64,000 bases of DNA from Hyperoodon ampullatus (lineage: Eukaryota > Chordata > Mammalia > Artiodactyla > Ziphiidae). Shown in pieces: positions 45,491 to 58,351 of the stretch. The position numbers were made by a program, and so were the translations under genes. The stretch's first letter is position 1. Every line of letters begins with the position of its first letter. The stretch is from positions 32,430,425-32,494,424 of the forward strand of contig OX457061.1 in NCBI GenBank assembly GCA_949752795.1. Direction: 5' to 3'. Under the pieces are notes generated by a model. The model was given only the letters and a program-made list of their open reading frames with translations. It was not told the DNA's origin and did no database searches.

Positions 45491-47179
45491 TCCACTGAGC
45501 TCTCGTCACCATCGGAAGCACAATGCCTCATGCATCGCTTTGCCTAGACGTCCCTGGTACACCTACAGCAAACCTGGGTATAAAAAGCTGGGCACAGATT
45601 GAATTATAGGCGTGAAACAGTTCTGCCAAATATTTACATTATAATTATGGAGCTGTGTAATCACCAAGACTGGTCTCTACTTGGCATGTTAACCTCTCTG
45701 TTTCCCAGCCTGTAACCTCAATACGTACACAAATGCTGAGTACAACTGAACCCTGCAGGTGGGTATCTTTTTGGAACTGAACTAATCTCCCCTAATTTAT
45801 CTGATCAGTATCATTTTTCTTGAGAAGAAAAAAATCTCCGGTGAGATTGATAGTCTTTCATTTTATTCAGTGAGATTACATGTTCCCTTCATCCCCATCA
45901 CGTGCTTTGGCCTGTTAGAATTAGACATGCAGTTCCCAGCTCTGTTTGGCTTGAGGGTGGTAGCCTGGCTGATGTCAAAACTTCTTACAGGAGCTGTTGT
46001 GCTTATGTTTATGCGTGTCTGTTTATGGTTATATTTGGGGATGGTGGCTTTCTAGTACTCAGCCCTTGTCAGTTGTTGAGCTGAGAGAGAGTAACAGGTG
46101 GGTCTTTGGTTTGGCCCAGAGAGGGTCTTGGCCCTCTACCATGGTAACCTGCATTCAGAGTTTGTTGGAGTGAATGACTTCCAAATCTCCCCCCGCTTCA
46201 TGTAGGCCTGGCACGTTGTGGGGAGGAAACCCATGTGTGTTGTGGTCTCCCTATCAGGAAGAATTTTTACTTGGTGATTCTGGGCTCCACAGTGAGGTCG
46301 TTTTTCACTGTTTTGAGCAGAAGTGAGCCCCTCACCCCCGCCTTGGTAGTTGCGACTTTTCCACCCGGCACACACTTCCGGGCTTTTGGTGAGCCTTAGC
46401 ACCCATGTGCTACAGTGTGGCGTTGCTCCGGGCTGGAGCCTTTTGGCTTTTCTGTCCAGCTGCAGTGCTAAGCCATCTTTTGAGTGTGAGGAGATGAGAG
46501 ACACGATCTATCTTGTAGTCAAACTGGTGAAGTCATAATATTTTTGCAACCAGAGCTGGAAGCTGAGTCACAATGAGTGTGATTCAGGCCTTGATTTCTT
46601 ACCCAAGGTAATTTCGAGAGGTGTGAAGTCAAGAAAAGACCCACAGTTGTCGCTGCCCCCATAGAAAAAGCCCCAAGCGCTGAGCTTCTGTAGCCAAGAC
46701 AGGGCTCAGGCCCTACCTGGAAACATTCCAGTCTCCCACTTTATGACCTTCACTGGCCTCCACCATGAATAACCTTATTGAGAAAACACTGTTGGTCCTT
46801 CACCTGCCTTTTAGAGTCTGTCTTGTTTTATATCTTGGTCATGTTAACCATGTTTGTAGAAAGGAAAAAAAAGATAACTTTTTTGTAAAATTAACATCCA
46901 TATAACTAAAGACTTGGGACATACTGTAGTTAATGTCTTAGTTTGGAAATGGGAAGTCTTACCTTTCAGAATAAGTCAGCAGGGAAATGACCTTCTGTGA
47001 AATCCAGAAGATATTTGAAAGAAATACAGATAGAAATGGTTGCCTTAGACACCGATAGCTTTTGTAATTTTGAACTATTAGGAATAAAAGGCTTAGCAGT
47101 GCATGGCGAACAGACTGGATGTGCCCTGAGAGTTCTTTTCAGGAGGCACAGAGGAGGGCGCGGGTGAAGGTCAGCAGAC

Positions 47180-47605
47180 CCAGGCTCCCAGGTCACAACT
47201 TCGTGCCGAACTAGAGGAGCGACTTCGAGGAAGTAGCTTAACTGGTCTGTTCTCAGCTTTCACTGAAGATAATCAAACTGACTTTGCAGGGCGTTGTGAG
47301 AATAAAAAGTAGCTGAGGGGGCTTCCCTGGTGGCGCAGTGGTTGAGCGTCCGCCTACCGATGCAGGGGACACGACACGGGTTCGTGCCCCGGTCCGGGAA
47401 GATCCCACGTGCCGCGGAGCGGCTGGGACCGTGATCCATGGCCACTGAGCCTGCACGTCCGGAGCCTGTGCTCCACAACGGGAGAGGCCACAACAGTGAG
47501 AGGCCCGCGTACCGCAAAAAAAAAAAAAAAAAGTAGCTGAGAGGGTCGAACACCTAACCGTGCTTGAAACATAGTGAGCCCTTAATAAATGGGAGCAGCC
47601 GTTCC
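47180..47605 (+). repeat. MIR SINE split by a CHR insertion
   Basis: The left part (AGTAGCTTAACTGGTCTGTT, GGGCGTTGTGAGAATAAAA) and right part (ACCGTGCTTGAAACATAGTG, AGCCCTTAATAAATGGGAGC) together give the order of a sense MIR, with the CHR SINE at 47318 between them. Confidence 0.75.
47318..47530 (+). mobile_element. CHR-type cetacean SINE nested in a MIR
   Basis: Complete short-form body with poly-A. The duplication AAGTAGCTGAG lies at 47307-47317 and 47531-47541. GACACGACACGGG shows a small internal duplication of ACACG. Confidence 0.95.
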
Positions 47606-48204
47606 CATTCATTGTTATTGTTTCACCTCCAAGGTATTACTCTGGGTGCTCCTGACTTTGTGCAAAATGCATTTAGACACACAGAGTGAAATAGGAAACT
47701 GCAAAGAAGACTAACCAAAGTGGTAGAGGAGTTGAAAAGGAGACCTGTTAAAAAAAACACAAGCTTGAAAGAACCGCTTATTTATGGGGGAGAAGGGAAG
47801 ACTGGAGGGCGACCGAATGACTGTCTTCAAGGTGTTGAGCCGTCGTTATGTGGAAAATTATAGCCAGCTGTTCTCCATCTCCACGGAGGTCGACAGAACC
47901 GGGGCAGACGGGACAGGCCAGAGCCAAAGGAGGAAAGAGGAAGCAGTGGAAATGACAAAGTATAAATCAGGAGCAAACACAGAGAGCATGGGGCGGGGCG
48001 AGGGCGCAAGTCTCAAGGAAGGTGCCAGAAGAGTTGGTGTCAACACTTCCCATGAACTCCTGAGCTGTAGGGTGTGGAACCCGGTCCCCTTGCTTCAGCC
48101 TGTCCCCCATCTCTTGCCGTGGGCGCCAGCTTGCTCGTAGCTCATGGCCACGCCTGTCTAACCCAGGGCAGCTGGACTGAATAGTTGGCACTTGACTTGG
48201 AGCG

Positions 48205-48420
48205 GTGTCTCAGTCGGGGTCCATCTTGCTTCCTCAGGGTGCAGCTGTCTGGAGGCATTTTCTGTCGTCGTGACTGGGTGGGGGGAGGTGCTGCTGGCAT
48301 TGGTGGGCAGGGGCCTGGGATGCTGATGATACACATGCTACACTGCACAGCAAAGCCTCCCACAGCAAAGAATTATCTGTCATCAAAACATCAGTAGTGC
48401 TACTCTTGAGAAACCCTGGA
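48205..48420 (+). mobile_element. MER20 hAT-Charlie DNA transposon
   Basis: The segment follows MER20: CTGTCTGGAGGCATTTTCTG, TCGTGACTGGGTGGGGGGAG, GTGCTGCTGGCATTGGTGGG, GCAAAGAATTATCTGTCATC and CTTGAGAAACCCTGG. Non-autonomous, ancient. Confidence 0.85.
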
Positions 48421-49639
48421 TTAGAGGAATAGAACATCATAGCCTGGGCTGTCTTAAGGCTCATTAGTTTACGCCAAAGCATTTTTTCCCTCCATTTACA
48501 CCAAACCGTGGAACTGAATGGTTAGAAGACTGTTACAGCATTTGCTATTCTAAGAAAATGTGTGGATTCCATTATAATCATGTGTTTCTTAGCTGTCTGC
48601 TCTACTGTGGTTTAAAAATATTTATATTTCTAAATAAGCGACTGACTCTTTGTACAGGGAAAATAACATATGCATTAGAGCTCCAGGGAGTGTGGTGCAG
48701 ACACCACCTTCCACGCTTCCTCTGCCCAGATTCTTGCTGGCCAATTAATCGCTGCATTCAAGGGCTCCCAAGGCAGGGACTGCCCCGCACTGAGAATGTG
48801 CTGGTTGAGAGAAAGACAGGGCTTCAGGTGGGAAAATTCCCCAGGGGCCAAACACAGGCCAGCAACAAAGGGAGGGCTCCCAGAGTGAGGGGCTTCAGCA
48901 CACAACATCCTGATGCTCTGGAAATGTTGCCACTCGGTGACTCTGAGGGTGCAACACACTTCCCTGACTTACTAATAGATTGCTCTTTCTAAAAAATATA
49001 TGTTGTGTGTGTCCATCTGTAAACTTTCAGAGTCTTCTGAAATTCAGACACAGCATGAAAGCACACGCTATATTTGATCCTTGCATAAATAGCACAGATT
49101 TTAATTTTATCCCAGTTACGGATATCTGGCGCGTGTGCCGAAACTCTGGGCAGACTGGTGTGAAATTTAACTTGAGCAGCTAAACACAAGGGTGAGAGAG
49201 CACAAAATAAACAAGCACACACACTTCCAGCCCTGCAGCATTTGGTATGTGAATGGGAAAAGCACCCAAATCCTCTCTCTCTTTTATTTTCTCCCTTGTG
49301 ACAGTCAGATTACAGATTGTCTGTAAAGGCACAAATCCTCCCCATCTCCCACGCCACCCCTTTCTCCCCCGGAAGGCTGCCTGCAACCATTTCATCTGCC
49401 TCAGTTCTTCCGAGGTGGAGTTGGAGTTTCAGTGAATGAAAGTGCCCGGGATGCTTTGTTTTCAGATTTGAACTTAGATTAGAGATTCCCTTGGTTTCCA
49501 GAAAAGGAAAACAGTCTCCTTGAGAACATCTTGGAAGGGGAAACAGGAATGGAATGGGAAACGATGGGAAATAACAGACTTGCGGTTTGGTAGACGGGCA
49601 TGGGGATCTCGGATTAGGCAATTACAGAGTTTGTGACCC

Positions 49640-49770
49640 ATAGAGAGTTACTTAAAAGCTCAGTTCCTTGCTTTACTAATTTGTAAAAATGGGAATAACT
49701 CCAGCCTAATAGAGTAGCTAGGGAGGTACACAGTGGTGGCACATAGGTGCTCCGAGAATGTCATTTTCCT
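49640..49770 (+). repeat. MIR fragment
   Basis: GAGTTACTTAAAAGCTCAGT, TTTGTAAAAATGGGAATAAC and GCACATAGGTGCTC follow sense MIR. Confidence 0.6.
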
Positions 49771-50192
49771 TCCCCCTTAAAGACATCTGTGAGTCCAGCC
49801 TAAATGCCACTTGCTGAGGAAGTGGGATGTGCTGATGGTTGCTGCTGATACTCGTTCCTGTTGGTACAAATTCTCTTCTTCTCTCCTCCTTTCATCACCT
49901 CCATTCAGGAATTAGCCAACACCTTTCAGCCTGCCCACCCCTATTTATAGGTCATTCTGGGTATTAAGTACACAGAGAGTTTTCGGCCTTAGAAACACCT
50001 GTGTGTCCCAGCGGACTGTGTTGATTTGGGGGGTTGGAGGAGGGACGGTGGGCATGTGTGTGCAGTTCATGGACCCGGAGCCATGAGAATTAGCAACAGT
50101 GGATGGGTGAGTCTCTCCTTGTACTCCCGAGAGCGGACATCTGCTTTCCATCAGTAAAAATTCCCGTCTTTATATTCAATTTGTTTCCACAG

Positions 50193-50416
50193 AAGAGCGC
50201 GTTGTCCCCATTGAAGTATGCCGATCCAAACTGTCAAAATACTTGCAGGGAGTAGTTTTCCGCTGTGATAAGTGTACCTTCACCTGCTCCAGTGACGAGA
50301 GCCTCCAGCAACACATAGAAAAGCACAATGAACTGAAACCTTACAAATGCCAGCTCTGCTACTATGAGACCAAGCACACGGAGGAACTGGACAGCCACCT
50401 TCGGGACGAGCATAAG
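50193..50416 (+). CDS. ZNF462: ZNF462 internal coding exon E (two C2H2 fingers)
   Basis: This 224-nt exon follows TTTCCACAG and ends AAG|GTACAG on a complete codon. The protein starts EERVVPIEVCRSKLSKYLQG, then has two fingers: 50264-50326 (CDKC to HIEKH, C-2-C-12-H-3-H) and 50348-50413 (CQLC to HLRDEH, C-2-C-12-H-4-H). They are joined by the canonical-type linker NELKPYK. The ATG at 50243 lies in another frame and is not a start. The next coding exon should begin in phase 0. I did not find it before base 64000, so the C-terminal part of the protein lies beyond the window. Confidence 0.95.
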
Positions 50417-50559
50417 GTACAGGCCTGGCCTCCCCCACCCTCCACCGCCCCCCAGCACACCTGGGGGAGGGGCCGGGCCAAATTTAGCCACACCCACTGT
50501 GTGCAAGACAGAGACGCGCCAAAGTAATGTTTAAAATGAGGTTCAGTTTATTCTTTTAT

Positions 50560-51020
50560 TATAAAAGAACTGTAAGGTCGTTTTAGAAAAGTGGAACATG
50601 TAGATGGGGGAGAGAGAACCACCTGTAATGCTACCCCCACATCCAACTGCTTAACATTTTTGGTCTCTTCTATGCCCACTTTCCTTTGTTTTATTTAATT
50701 ATGATTCTACCTTACATGAAAGAGTATATCTTTCCTTTCTTGTACTTAATTTACCCTAACTGGAATATTTTTCCATGTTTTTGTTTTTGTTTTTGTTTTT
50801 TTTGGCGGTACGTGGGCCTCTCACCCTTGTGGCCTCTCCCATTGTGGAGCACAGGCTCCGGACGTGCAGGCTTAGCGGCCATGGCTCATGGACCCAGCCG
50901 CTCTGCGGCATGTGGGATCTTCCCGGACCGGGGCACGAACCCACGTCCCCTGCATCGGCAGGTGGACTCTCAACCACTGCGCCACCAGGGAAGCCCTCCA
51001 TGTTATCTTAAATGTACTAT
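50560..51020 (-). repeat. Ancient L1 fragment, antisense, split by a CHR SINE
   Basis: ACCACCTGTAATGCTACCCC and TAACATTTTTGGTCTCTTC before the SINE, and ATCTTAAATGTACTATC after it, recall old antisense L1. Diverged. Confidence 0.4.
50780..50996 (-). mobile_element. CHR-type cetacean SINE (short form)
   Basis: A (TTTTTG)n head, then the reverse CHR body ending CCACCAGGGAAGCCC. TCCATGTT flanks it at 50772-50779 and 50998-51005 approximately. Confidence 0.93.
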
Positions 51021-51024
51021 CACA

Positions 51025-51235
51025 AGAGTTGATGAACTTTTTCCGTAAAGGACTAGATTGTAAATAGTTCAGGTTTTGCAGGCTAGATGGTCTCAGTGGC
51101 AGATACTCAACTCTGCCCTTGTAGCAAGAAAGCAGCCCTAGACAAGACAAAAATGAATGATCATGGCTGTGTTCCAATAAAACTTTATTTACAAAATTAG
51201 GCGACAGGCTGTGGACCCTTAGTTGCCGGCCCCTA
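51025..51235 (+). mobile_element. hAT-type MITE, same family as 12200
   Basis: GATGAACTTTTTCCGTAAAG, TACTCAACTCTGCCCTTGTA, GGCTGTGTTCCAATAAAACT and CTTAGTTGCCGGCCCCT. Confidence 0.78.
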
Positions 51236-51558
51236 TTCTATCTGATGGCTCTGCCGGTGTGTCCCTCAGTCATGTAGGTTGTTTCCGATATATTGCTGAC
51301 TACAAAAATTTTCCAAGGCTTTGCTCTTCATGTCTGAACATTGTAAGGACCGTACAGTATGTGTTTTATTTGTGGAGGGAACAAATTAGTATAGGACATA
51401 AAATAAGGGGTTTATGAAAAAGAATTCTCTTCCAAAAGTGTGCTGATCAGAGGGTAAAATCATCCCAGATGGCTTCCTCACTTCTCTGAGGACTTGTGTG
51501 GCACATCAGGAGTTGAGACAGTTGTTTCTGGTTTTGTATATTGTCCAGAGTGTGGGGA

Positions 51559-51583
51559 GTGTGTGTGTGTGTGGGGGGGGGGG
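51559..51583 (+). repeat. (GT)n followed by a G-run
   Basis: A short GT microsatellite ending in about 10 consecutive G bases. Confidence 0.85.
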
Positions 51584-52339
51584 TAGGGATGATTAGTATT
51601 TGTTTCATGAAAAGAGCCTATTGAAATGTTTTCTAATTAACCAACAAATCCAAAACATCTAGTGAGTGTTTACCTAAGGCACAATGAGAAGCACTTTTGA
51701 TGCTGTTTCCTTTTTCCTTTTTTCCTTGCTCTGTGTACTGTCAGTGGAAATAACAGCTTCTCTTTTCTGGACTTACAAACCCAAGTTATAAAGATCCCTG
51801 TCTGAGACATCTGTACCCAAGGGTTAGAATTTTTCTGTGGAATGTTGAGAGAGAAGGCTGAGCTTTATCACCCATCTACAGTTTAATGGTTTGATGCTAA
51901 CTTTTCTGCTTTGGAATGCATTCATTTTCTAATGTGTCTCCCCAAAAATGAAAGCAGAGAAGAAACGCCTGAATTACCTCACTTAAAAACTTCAATACCC
52001 TTTCTTATCCAAACTTCCTGGGCATTTCTGCCCCAAAACTGAAAGGAAAATCACTTATCTCTCTCAAGCTAAGCTTTCTACATTTATGCACATGTGTCTT
52101 ATTTATGTAACCACCTCGGATCTTTTCATTATAGTGTTGAAGCCATCAGACTGGTATTTTGGGACAGAGCAAACCAGGAAGGTAGATTCTTCCCCAATGG
52201 TTGCACAGTAGCTGTGAGTCACTGGAGAATTCCAGAGAAGGCTAGAAACCATACCAGTTGTGAAAGCAGGTGGAAATGTGGGGCTTTGGAATATGCATCA
52301 AACAAATGGGTTACTCAGGAAACTAGGAGCCCAGTTTAG

Positions 52340-52500
52340 AACTTTTGGAGCCAAACAGACCTAGGTTTGAATTTCGTCTCCACCATTTACTGTACAGCAG
52401 GTTACTTCAATTTCTCTGTTTCCTGATTTCTAAATGGGAATCAGTATACTCTTCTCAGAAGTTTTGTAAGATTAAATGAAGTCCTGGTATTTCCCACACT
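52340..52500 (+). repeat. MIR SINE
   Basis: TTTGGAGCCAAACAGACCTA, GGTTTGAATTTCGTCTCCAC and GTTTCCTGATTTCTAAATGG. Confidence 0.75.
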
Positions 52501-53079
52501 GAGAGCCACGTCTCAGTCTATTTGTGAATTGAACTGTGCTCAAATATAACAACAACCTATGAGAAAGGCAGTTATGTCCCTAAAGACCTAAAATGGACTA
52601 TAAAATCACTGACTCTACTTTACATTTTAGACATGGTTTTTGATGTTATATTTTCATTATGCCATGTTCGATTCTTTAATCTTACTCCCTCTCATGGTTG
52701 ACCAGCTTATTAAGTCCAACAAGCACCTAATTGAGGCTAAAGAATTGCCACTCTCAGCATGCCTAATGATTTTCATCTTTGTCTCAATCGTTGTGAAGTT
52801 TGAGGCTCGCGCTTATTAACTATTTCTTCTTTTCTAAATGATGAATACAAAATGCAATTTGAATTTTTGAAATAATTATCCAAACACTATTTTATAAACA
52901 TAGACAGCAGTGCTGCTGAAAGTGAATTTTTGACTGATAGGCAGCAACATTATGCACTAATTAAAAATGGTCATTCATTGGGGTGAAGGATGTACAACAC
53001 CCTGATTTCAGCATTCGTGAAAAGGGTATAGGAGTATCAATAAACAATGTACTAAAGAGAAGTTTGCTAGTGACTGAAA

Positions 53080-54880
53080 TACAGAAGTCAAGAACCATGA
53101 GGCAAGAACAAGAAATTAAAGCCATAAGAATTGGAAAGGAAGGAATAAAACTGTTTTTGTTCACAGACAGTGTGATCTTTGTAGGTAGAAAATCCTAAAT
53201 AATCTATTTTAAAAGGTACTAGAATATTAGTGAGTTTAGCAGAATTGAAGGATATAAGATCAATATACAAATGCCAATTATATTTCTATATACTAGTAAT
53301 GGACAATCGGAGAAAATGAAATTTTAAGAAGATCAGTTTCATTTATAATATCAAAAAGAATAAAAATGCTTAAGAATAAACAAGAACTGTGAAAGCCATA
53401 TCCTGAAAACTACAAAATGTTGTTGAGAGAAATAAAAGAACTAAGTTAATGCAATATATACCATACTCATGGATTAGCAGACTCAATATTTGCAATGCTT
53501 CCCAAACTGATCTACAGATTCAGTGTAATCAATCTATCAAAATCTCAGTAGGCTTTTTTCTTTGGTAGAAATTGACAGACTGATGCTAAAATGTATATGG
53601 AAATGCAAGGGACCTAGAATAGCCTGAACAGTATGAAAAAAGAACAAAATTGGAAGACTCACCCACCCTTCCTTATTTCAAAACTTTTACTGTAAAGCTA
53701 CAGTAACCCAGAAAGTGTGGTATTGGTATAAGGACAGATGTATGGATCAGTGGTGCAGAAGAAAAAGTCCAGAAATAAACCCTAATATATGTGGCCGGTT
53801 GATGTTCATCGGAGGTGCCAAGGGAATAAGGAAAAGATAACTTTTCAACAAATAGTACTGTTACCATTGGATTTCCATATGGAAAATAGTGGTTGTTGAT
53901 GCTTTACGTCACTCAAATTTCTCTTGGGAAAAAATTCTTAGGTATGATACAATAGCTGTGAACATTAAAAGAAAAAAATCAATAAATTAGATGTCATCAA
54001 AATTGTTGCTCTTCAGAAGACACCATTAAGAAAATGAAAAGGCAAGCAACCGATTGGAAGCAAATATTTGCAAAATAACTAACAAAGGACTTTAACCAAA
54101 ATATGTAAAGAACTTTTACAACTCAGTAATAAGAAGATTAACAATTTAATTAAAAATGAGAAAAAGATCTGAATAGACACTTTACCCATGAGGATATACA
54201 AAAGGCAAGTGATCACATGAAAAGATGCTTAATAGGTAGGACTCATCATTAAGGAAATGCAAATTAAGACAATTAAATGCAAATTAGGTAGTAAGCCATC
54301 ACTACCTCTCCACTAGAGTGGCTGAAATTAAGAAGACCAATAGCACCAAAGTGTTGGCAAGGATGTGGAGAAACTGGAAATCTCACACAGGGCTGAATGC
54401 AGTGTATAATGATGGCACATCTACTTTGGAGCATTCTGGCAATTTGTTTAAAAGTTAAACACACACTTTACCATTTGATCCAGCAAGTCTACTCCCACAT
54501 AAAGTGGTTGCATAAACAAAATGTGCTATATCCATACAACAGAATACTACTTATCAATAAAAGAAATTAGCTACTGATACATGTAACAATATGGCTAAAT
54601 ATCAGAATCATCATGTTAAATGGACAGAAGCCAGACACAAAAGACTACATATTGTATGGTTTCTAGAAAAGGCAGAACTGAGGAGACAAAGCAGGTCAGA
54701 AGTTGCTTCAGGCTGGAGGTTTGGAGCAGGGATTGCTTGCAGAGGGTATGAGGGTATTTCTTAGAATAATAGAAGATGATTGTAGAGGGTTGTACAAATG
54801 TATACATTTACTAAAACTCATTGAAATGTTCATTTAAAATGGATTAATTTTATGGTAAGTAAATTACATCTTAATACCTA
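53080..54880 (+). mobile_element. Decayed L1, 3' part of ORF2 and 3' UTR, sense
   Basis: One frame reads RQEQEIKAIRIGKEGIKLFLF then TDSVIFVGRKS, the L1 ORF2 reverse-transcriptase region. The catalytic FADD is degraded to FTDS and stops follow immediately. Further on come ATTAAGAAAATGAAAAGGCA, GGATGTGGAGAAACTGGAAA and CCATACAACAGAATACTACT, typical L1 ORF2 to 3' end landmarks. No intact frame; not functional. Confidence 0.85.
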
Positions 54881-55715
54881 AAAGATGCAAGTTCCTCAGG
54901 ACCTGACACATGGTAGGTCCTCAGTAAATGTTAATTTTCTGCAGTCTTTTCTTATAAGGTTGATCCTGAGAACAGATAGATCTATAAAGATGCAGAGATC
55001 CAGAGGAACGTGTAAACTGCCAAAAATAAAATGTGCAATAGACTTAGCAGTTGGTTCTAAACTAAGGTTTACTGTTTTCTAGCAAAACAATGTGTTGTGT
55101 GCATTGCTCATTACATTCTTCCACAAATAGCTTTAGGTGATTTTGTGTGGTGGAGAAAATCTATACAAGAAATTAAAAGACACCGTAGGATGTATTTTCA
55201 GTCAAAGGATTTCATCATTAAACAGAAGTGGATATTCAAAACTGGACTCCTGAATTCTGCCTGCAAAGCTTGTAAACCTCAGGAATGTCTCTGAAGATGT
55301 CAGACTGTATCATTCATGGGCTAGATAGAATACTGGTTCAGCAGGAAGCATCCTTGAAGTTAAATAAACCATTCCGCTGAAGAACCAAATTCTCAAGTGC
55401 CCTGGATTTATACTGCTGTGTTTATCCTCAGAAGCCAAGGTGAAGTAGAAACGGGTGACAATCAACACATTCATTTTTTTCTCTTTATTTGTTTTAGCAC
55501 CTTCATTTTTTTAGGTGACACAGAATCTTGTCTTCCTAGATCTTTATCTTTGTACCAGTGAACAAGGAATCACTTGTAAATCTCTTGGAATCTAAAGTAA
55601 ACAGTACAGGCTATTTGAACTTCTGGTTTTTCATCCTTCAACTCCCTGTCTTTTTTCTATCTCACTAGGTCTTCTAGAGGCGGACTATTCTGTTCTTTCA
55701 GTCCCTCCCTCCTTA

Positions 55716-55815
<100 letters not shown>

Positions 55816-56924
55816 TGAAATCATATGTCAGTAGTGCCATTTATTAGCAATGCTGGTGCAAGATGAAGAGGTAACATTTCTAGGAACCTTGAAGTCATGA
55901 AAAAAACCAAACCTCGCACTTCTCACATTTGGAAAAACACACATATATTTTTCTTTGAAGAAAGTTTAAGTATATGCAATACCTTGTTAGCATTCTTTAT
56001 GGTTCTGAAGTCTCTTTGCTAGTTTAAGGAACCTAAAAATATATTATCTCTAACTTGCTTTGCTCGTAAAATTGTCATGTTCACTGTATTAAATTTAGAA
56101 GGATAGTCTATTCAGCCAAACACATTCACTAATTGAATTTACTTTGAAATGTTTTTAATTTTTTATACAAATGGAGCCTCAGGCAGCTGAACTCTAAGGA
56201 ACTCGTATCTCTTTCTTTTTGTCAGTTTAGGGGAAGCAGCAGAACATTCAGCTCAGGAGGAATTGCCAACATTTGAGTTATTCCAATAAAATTGTTCCAC
56301 TTTCTGGACTAGTGAAATCCACAGTGACAAAAAAGTCACATAGAATATTTGTTTCCAGCAAAGGAAATGAGGAGAAATAAAACAAAGAACCTTCCCCAAC
56401 TCCAAATCATAAAATACACCTTTGGCCATGGTCTTTTTGGACTGTGTTTAATTTCTGAACTAAGTACTGGCATCTCTAGCTTTATGAATTCTGTAGATTC
56501 CTGCAAGCTGAAGGTTTTTCCAGAAGATTATGTCATTTCATCTGTACTCTCCCTCATGTTAGTTGCTTCTTGATTTGTCAACCGTGGACCTGCTTCTTTC
56601 ATGTATTTTGGAAGACAGATCAGAGGTAGATGAGCAAGAGGTGTGGTCATATTCAGAGGGATGTGCCTGGCAGAACCTTAGAAGATATTTCTCAAGTAGT
56701 CATTTGAAGATGTTCTTTGCCTATAACCTTTGAAACTATCCACTAAAGTCTCCAGCCAAAATGAATGGCCCTAGCTCCCAAGCTTCCATAGGGCTCTCCT
56801 TCTTCCTCTATTAAGGCATGTATTTCATGCTGCCTCAACTTGCACTTAACTCTTAACAAGGCTCTGTCTTGCCACTGGATGCAACAGTCTTAAAATGGAA
56901 ACCACATTATTTACCTCTCTTTTC

Positions 56925-57000
56925 TTCCCAAATCTAACCATAGTGCCCTGCATACAATAAAGTCTCCAGTAGCTGGTTGCTAAATAAATGAATGAAACCA
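56925..57000 (+). repeat. L2 3' end fragment
   Basis: ATAGTGCCCTGCATACAATA and GCTAAATAAATGAATGAAAC resemble the L2 tail. Confidence 0.55.
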
Positions 57001-57539
57001 CTTTTCAAATAAGAAATTATAAGTATCCTAATTGTTCGAATAAGCAAAACATGACAGCATCATCAGCATCTTTGCCTCTGGATTTCGAGTTTCGGAGATT
57101 GGCAGCAGCTCAGTTGGCCGACAGCAAAGTTGTTTGACTTTAATGATGCCTTTCACTGGGCTGTCTTGAGTACTTGTGACTGGAGCTGTGCTGAGATTCT
57201 CAAAATGATTGATTTTGTCTGGACTTTTGCTAAGTCAGGTCTGGCAGAAGCATGTTTTCTGTTCTAACTCAATGACGGCAAAAGAAAGTACATAGTCTCC
57301 TTGACTTCTGTGCTCCATACCCTTCTGGTACTTTACCACCCTTTATTCTTACTGTTCTTAGAAAGGTTTTTATTTTGAAGAAAATATTCTCCAAAGATTC
57401 TACTGCTTTATCCCACCAAATTTTGGATCGAATATTATTGTCACAGTACTTTTTTCTTCCTTCTTCTTGTGTTCAGCCAGTATCCCATGGATAATGTTTC
57501 CATATTTTGTAAGCAAATTTACATTTCGACAGATGATCT

Positions 57540-57740
57540 GCATTCTAATGAGGAAAGCTGGAGCTATGTCATCTGAAGATGTGAGTTCTAATCCTGGCTT
57601 TGTCACTTACTTGCTTTGTGTCCTGTTTTCCTCATCTACAAATACGGAAGATAACACATATCTTACAGAATGATCATAAGGGTTAAGTGATACATGGAAA
57701 AACTACTGGATTAATTTTTAGCATATAGTAGATTATTTGG
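57540..57740 (+). repeat. MIR SINE
   Basis: GTGAGTTCTAATCCTGGCTT, TGTCACTTACTTGCTTTGTG, TTTTCCTCATCTACAAATAC and AAGGGTTAAGTGATACATGG. Confidence 0.82.
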
Positions 57741-58351
57741 TAAGCACTGAAACAAAATCTTTTAGAAAATGTCCAGTTTTATTCTCATTAGCAAGCAAAT
57801 TTGTATCATGGCATGCAATATTATGAAGTTCTTTATACTTTATGATCGCCTATGGGATTTTATATTACTGGTAGATTCAAATAGCATGTATTGTGTGTCA
57901 ACTAGATGACTGGCCTTATACTCTTCATTGAGCCTGTAAAACTAAATAAGAAACAGTTGCTACCCTGGAAGAGTTTATAAGCAAGCAGATGAGATAAGCT
58001 TAAACAGAGAATCACAACCAGCATGTTAAGTGCTGGATAAGGATGTCTCTAAAATAGGAGGGCAGCATAATGCAAAGCAAGTATGGTGTCGTGGCTCACC
58101 TTCCATAGTACTTTAATACACTGAGCTGAATATCTTTTCTAGAAGCTTTTATAAGAGCTCTGATAGAAATGCTCTTAGCAGAGAATTTAAGACTTTTACC
58201 TGCGTCTTTGACCACCTTCCTGTAAGAATTCATAGAGACAGTGCTTTGCTGACCCTTTCTCCCACTGATTCTTTTCCCTCATTTCCAGTCTGACTTTCAG
58301 AGACAGGCAAAGAGGATGTGCTGGGCAAACCACCTGATATCATAAGTCAGG

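Larger units (their letters stand above)
40249..50192 (+). other. ZNF462: ZNF462 intron between exons D and E (9.9 kb)
   Basis: GTAACC donor, CCACAG acceptor. It holds a polypyrimidine tract (41129-41219), a repeat-free block with open frames on both strands (41221-41830), CHR SINEs at 42065, 45165 and 47318, MIRs near 43010, 47180 and 49650, an MER20 near 48205 and short GT repeats. I see nothing in 40450-41100, 42400-43000, 45500-47170 or 48430-49640 beyond unique sequence. Confidence 0.85.

Noticed and set aside
50234..50506. Minus-strand frame over exon E
   Set aside because: Antisense shadow of the zinc-finger exon.
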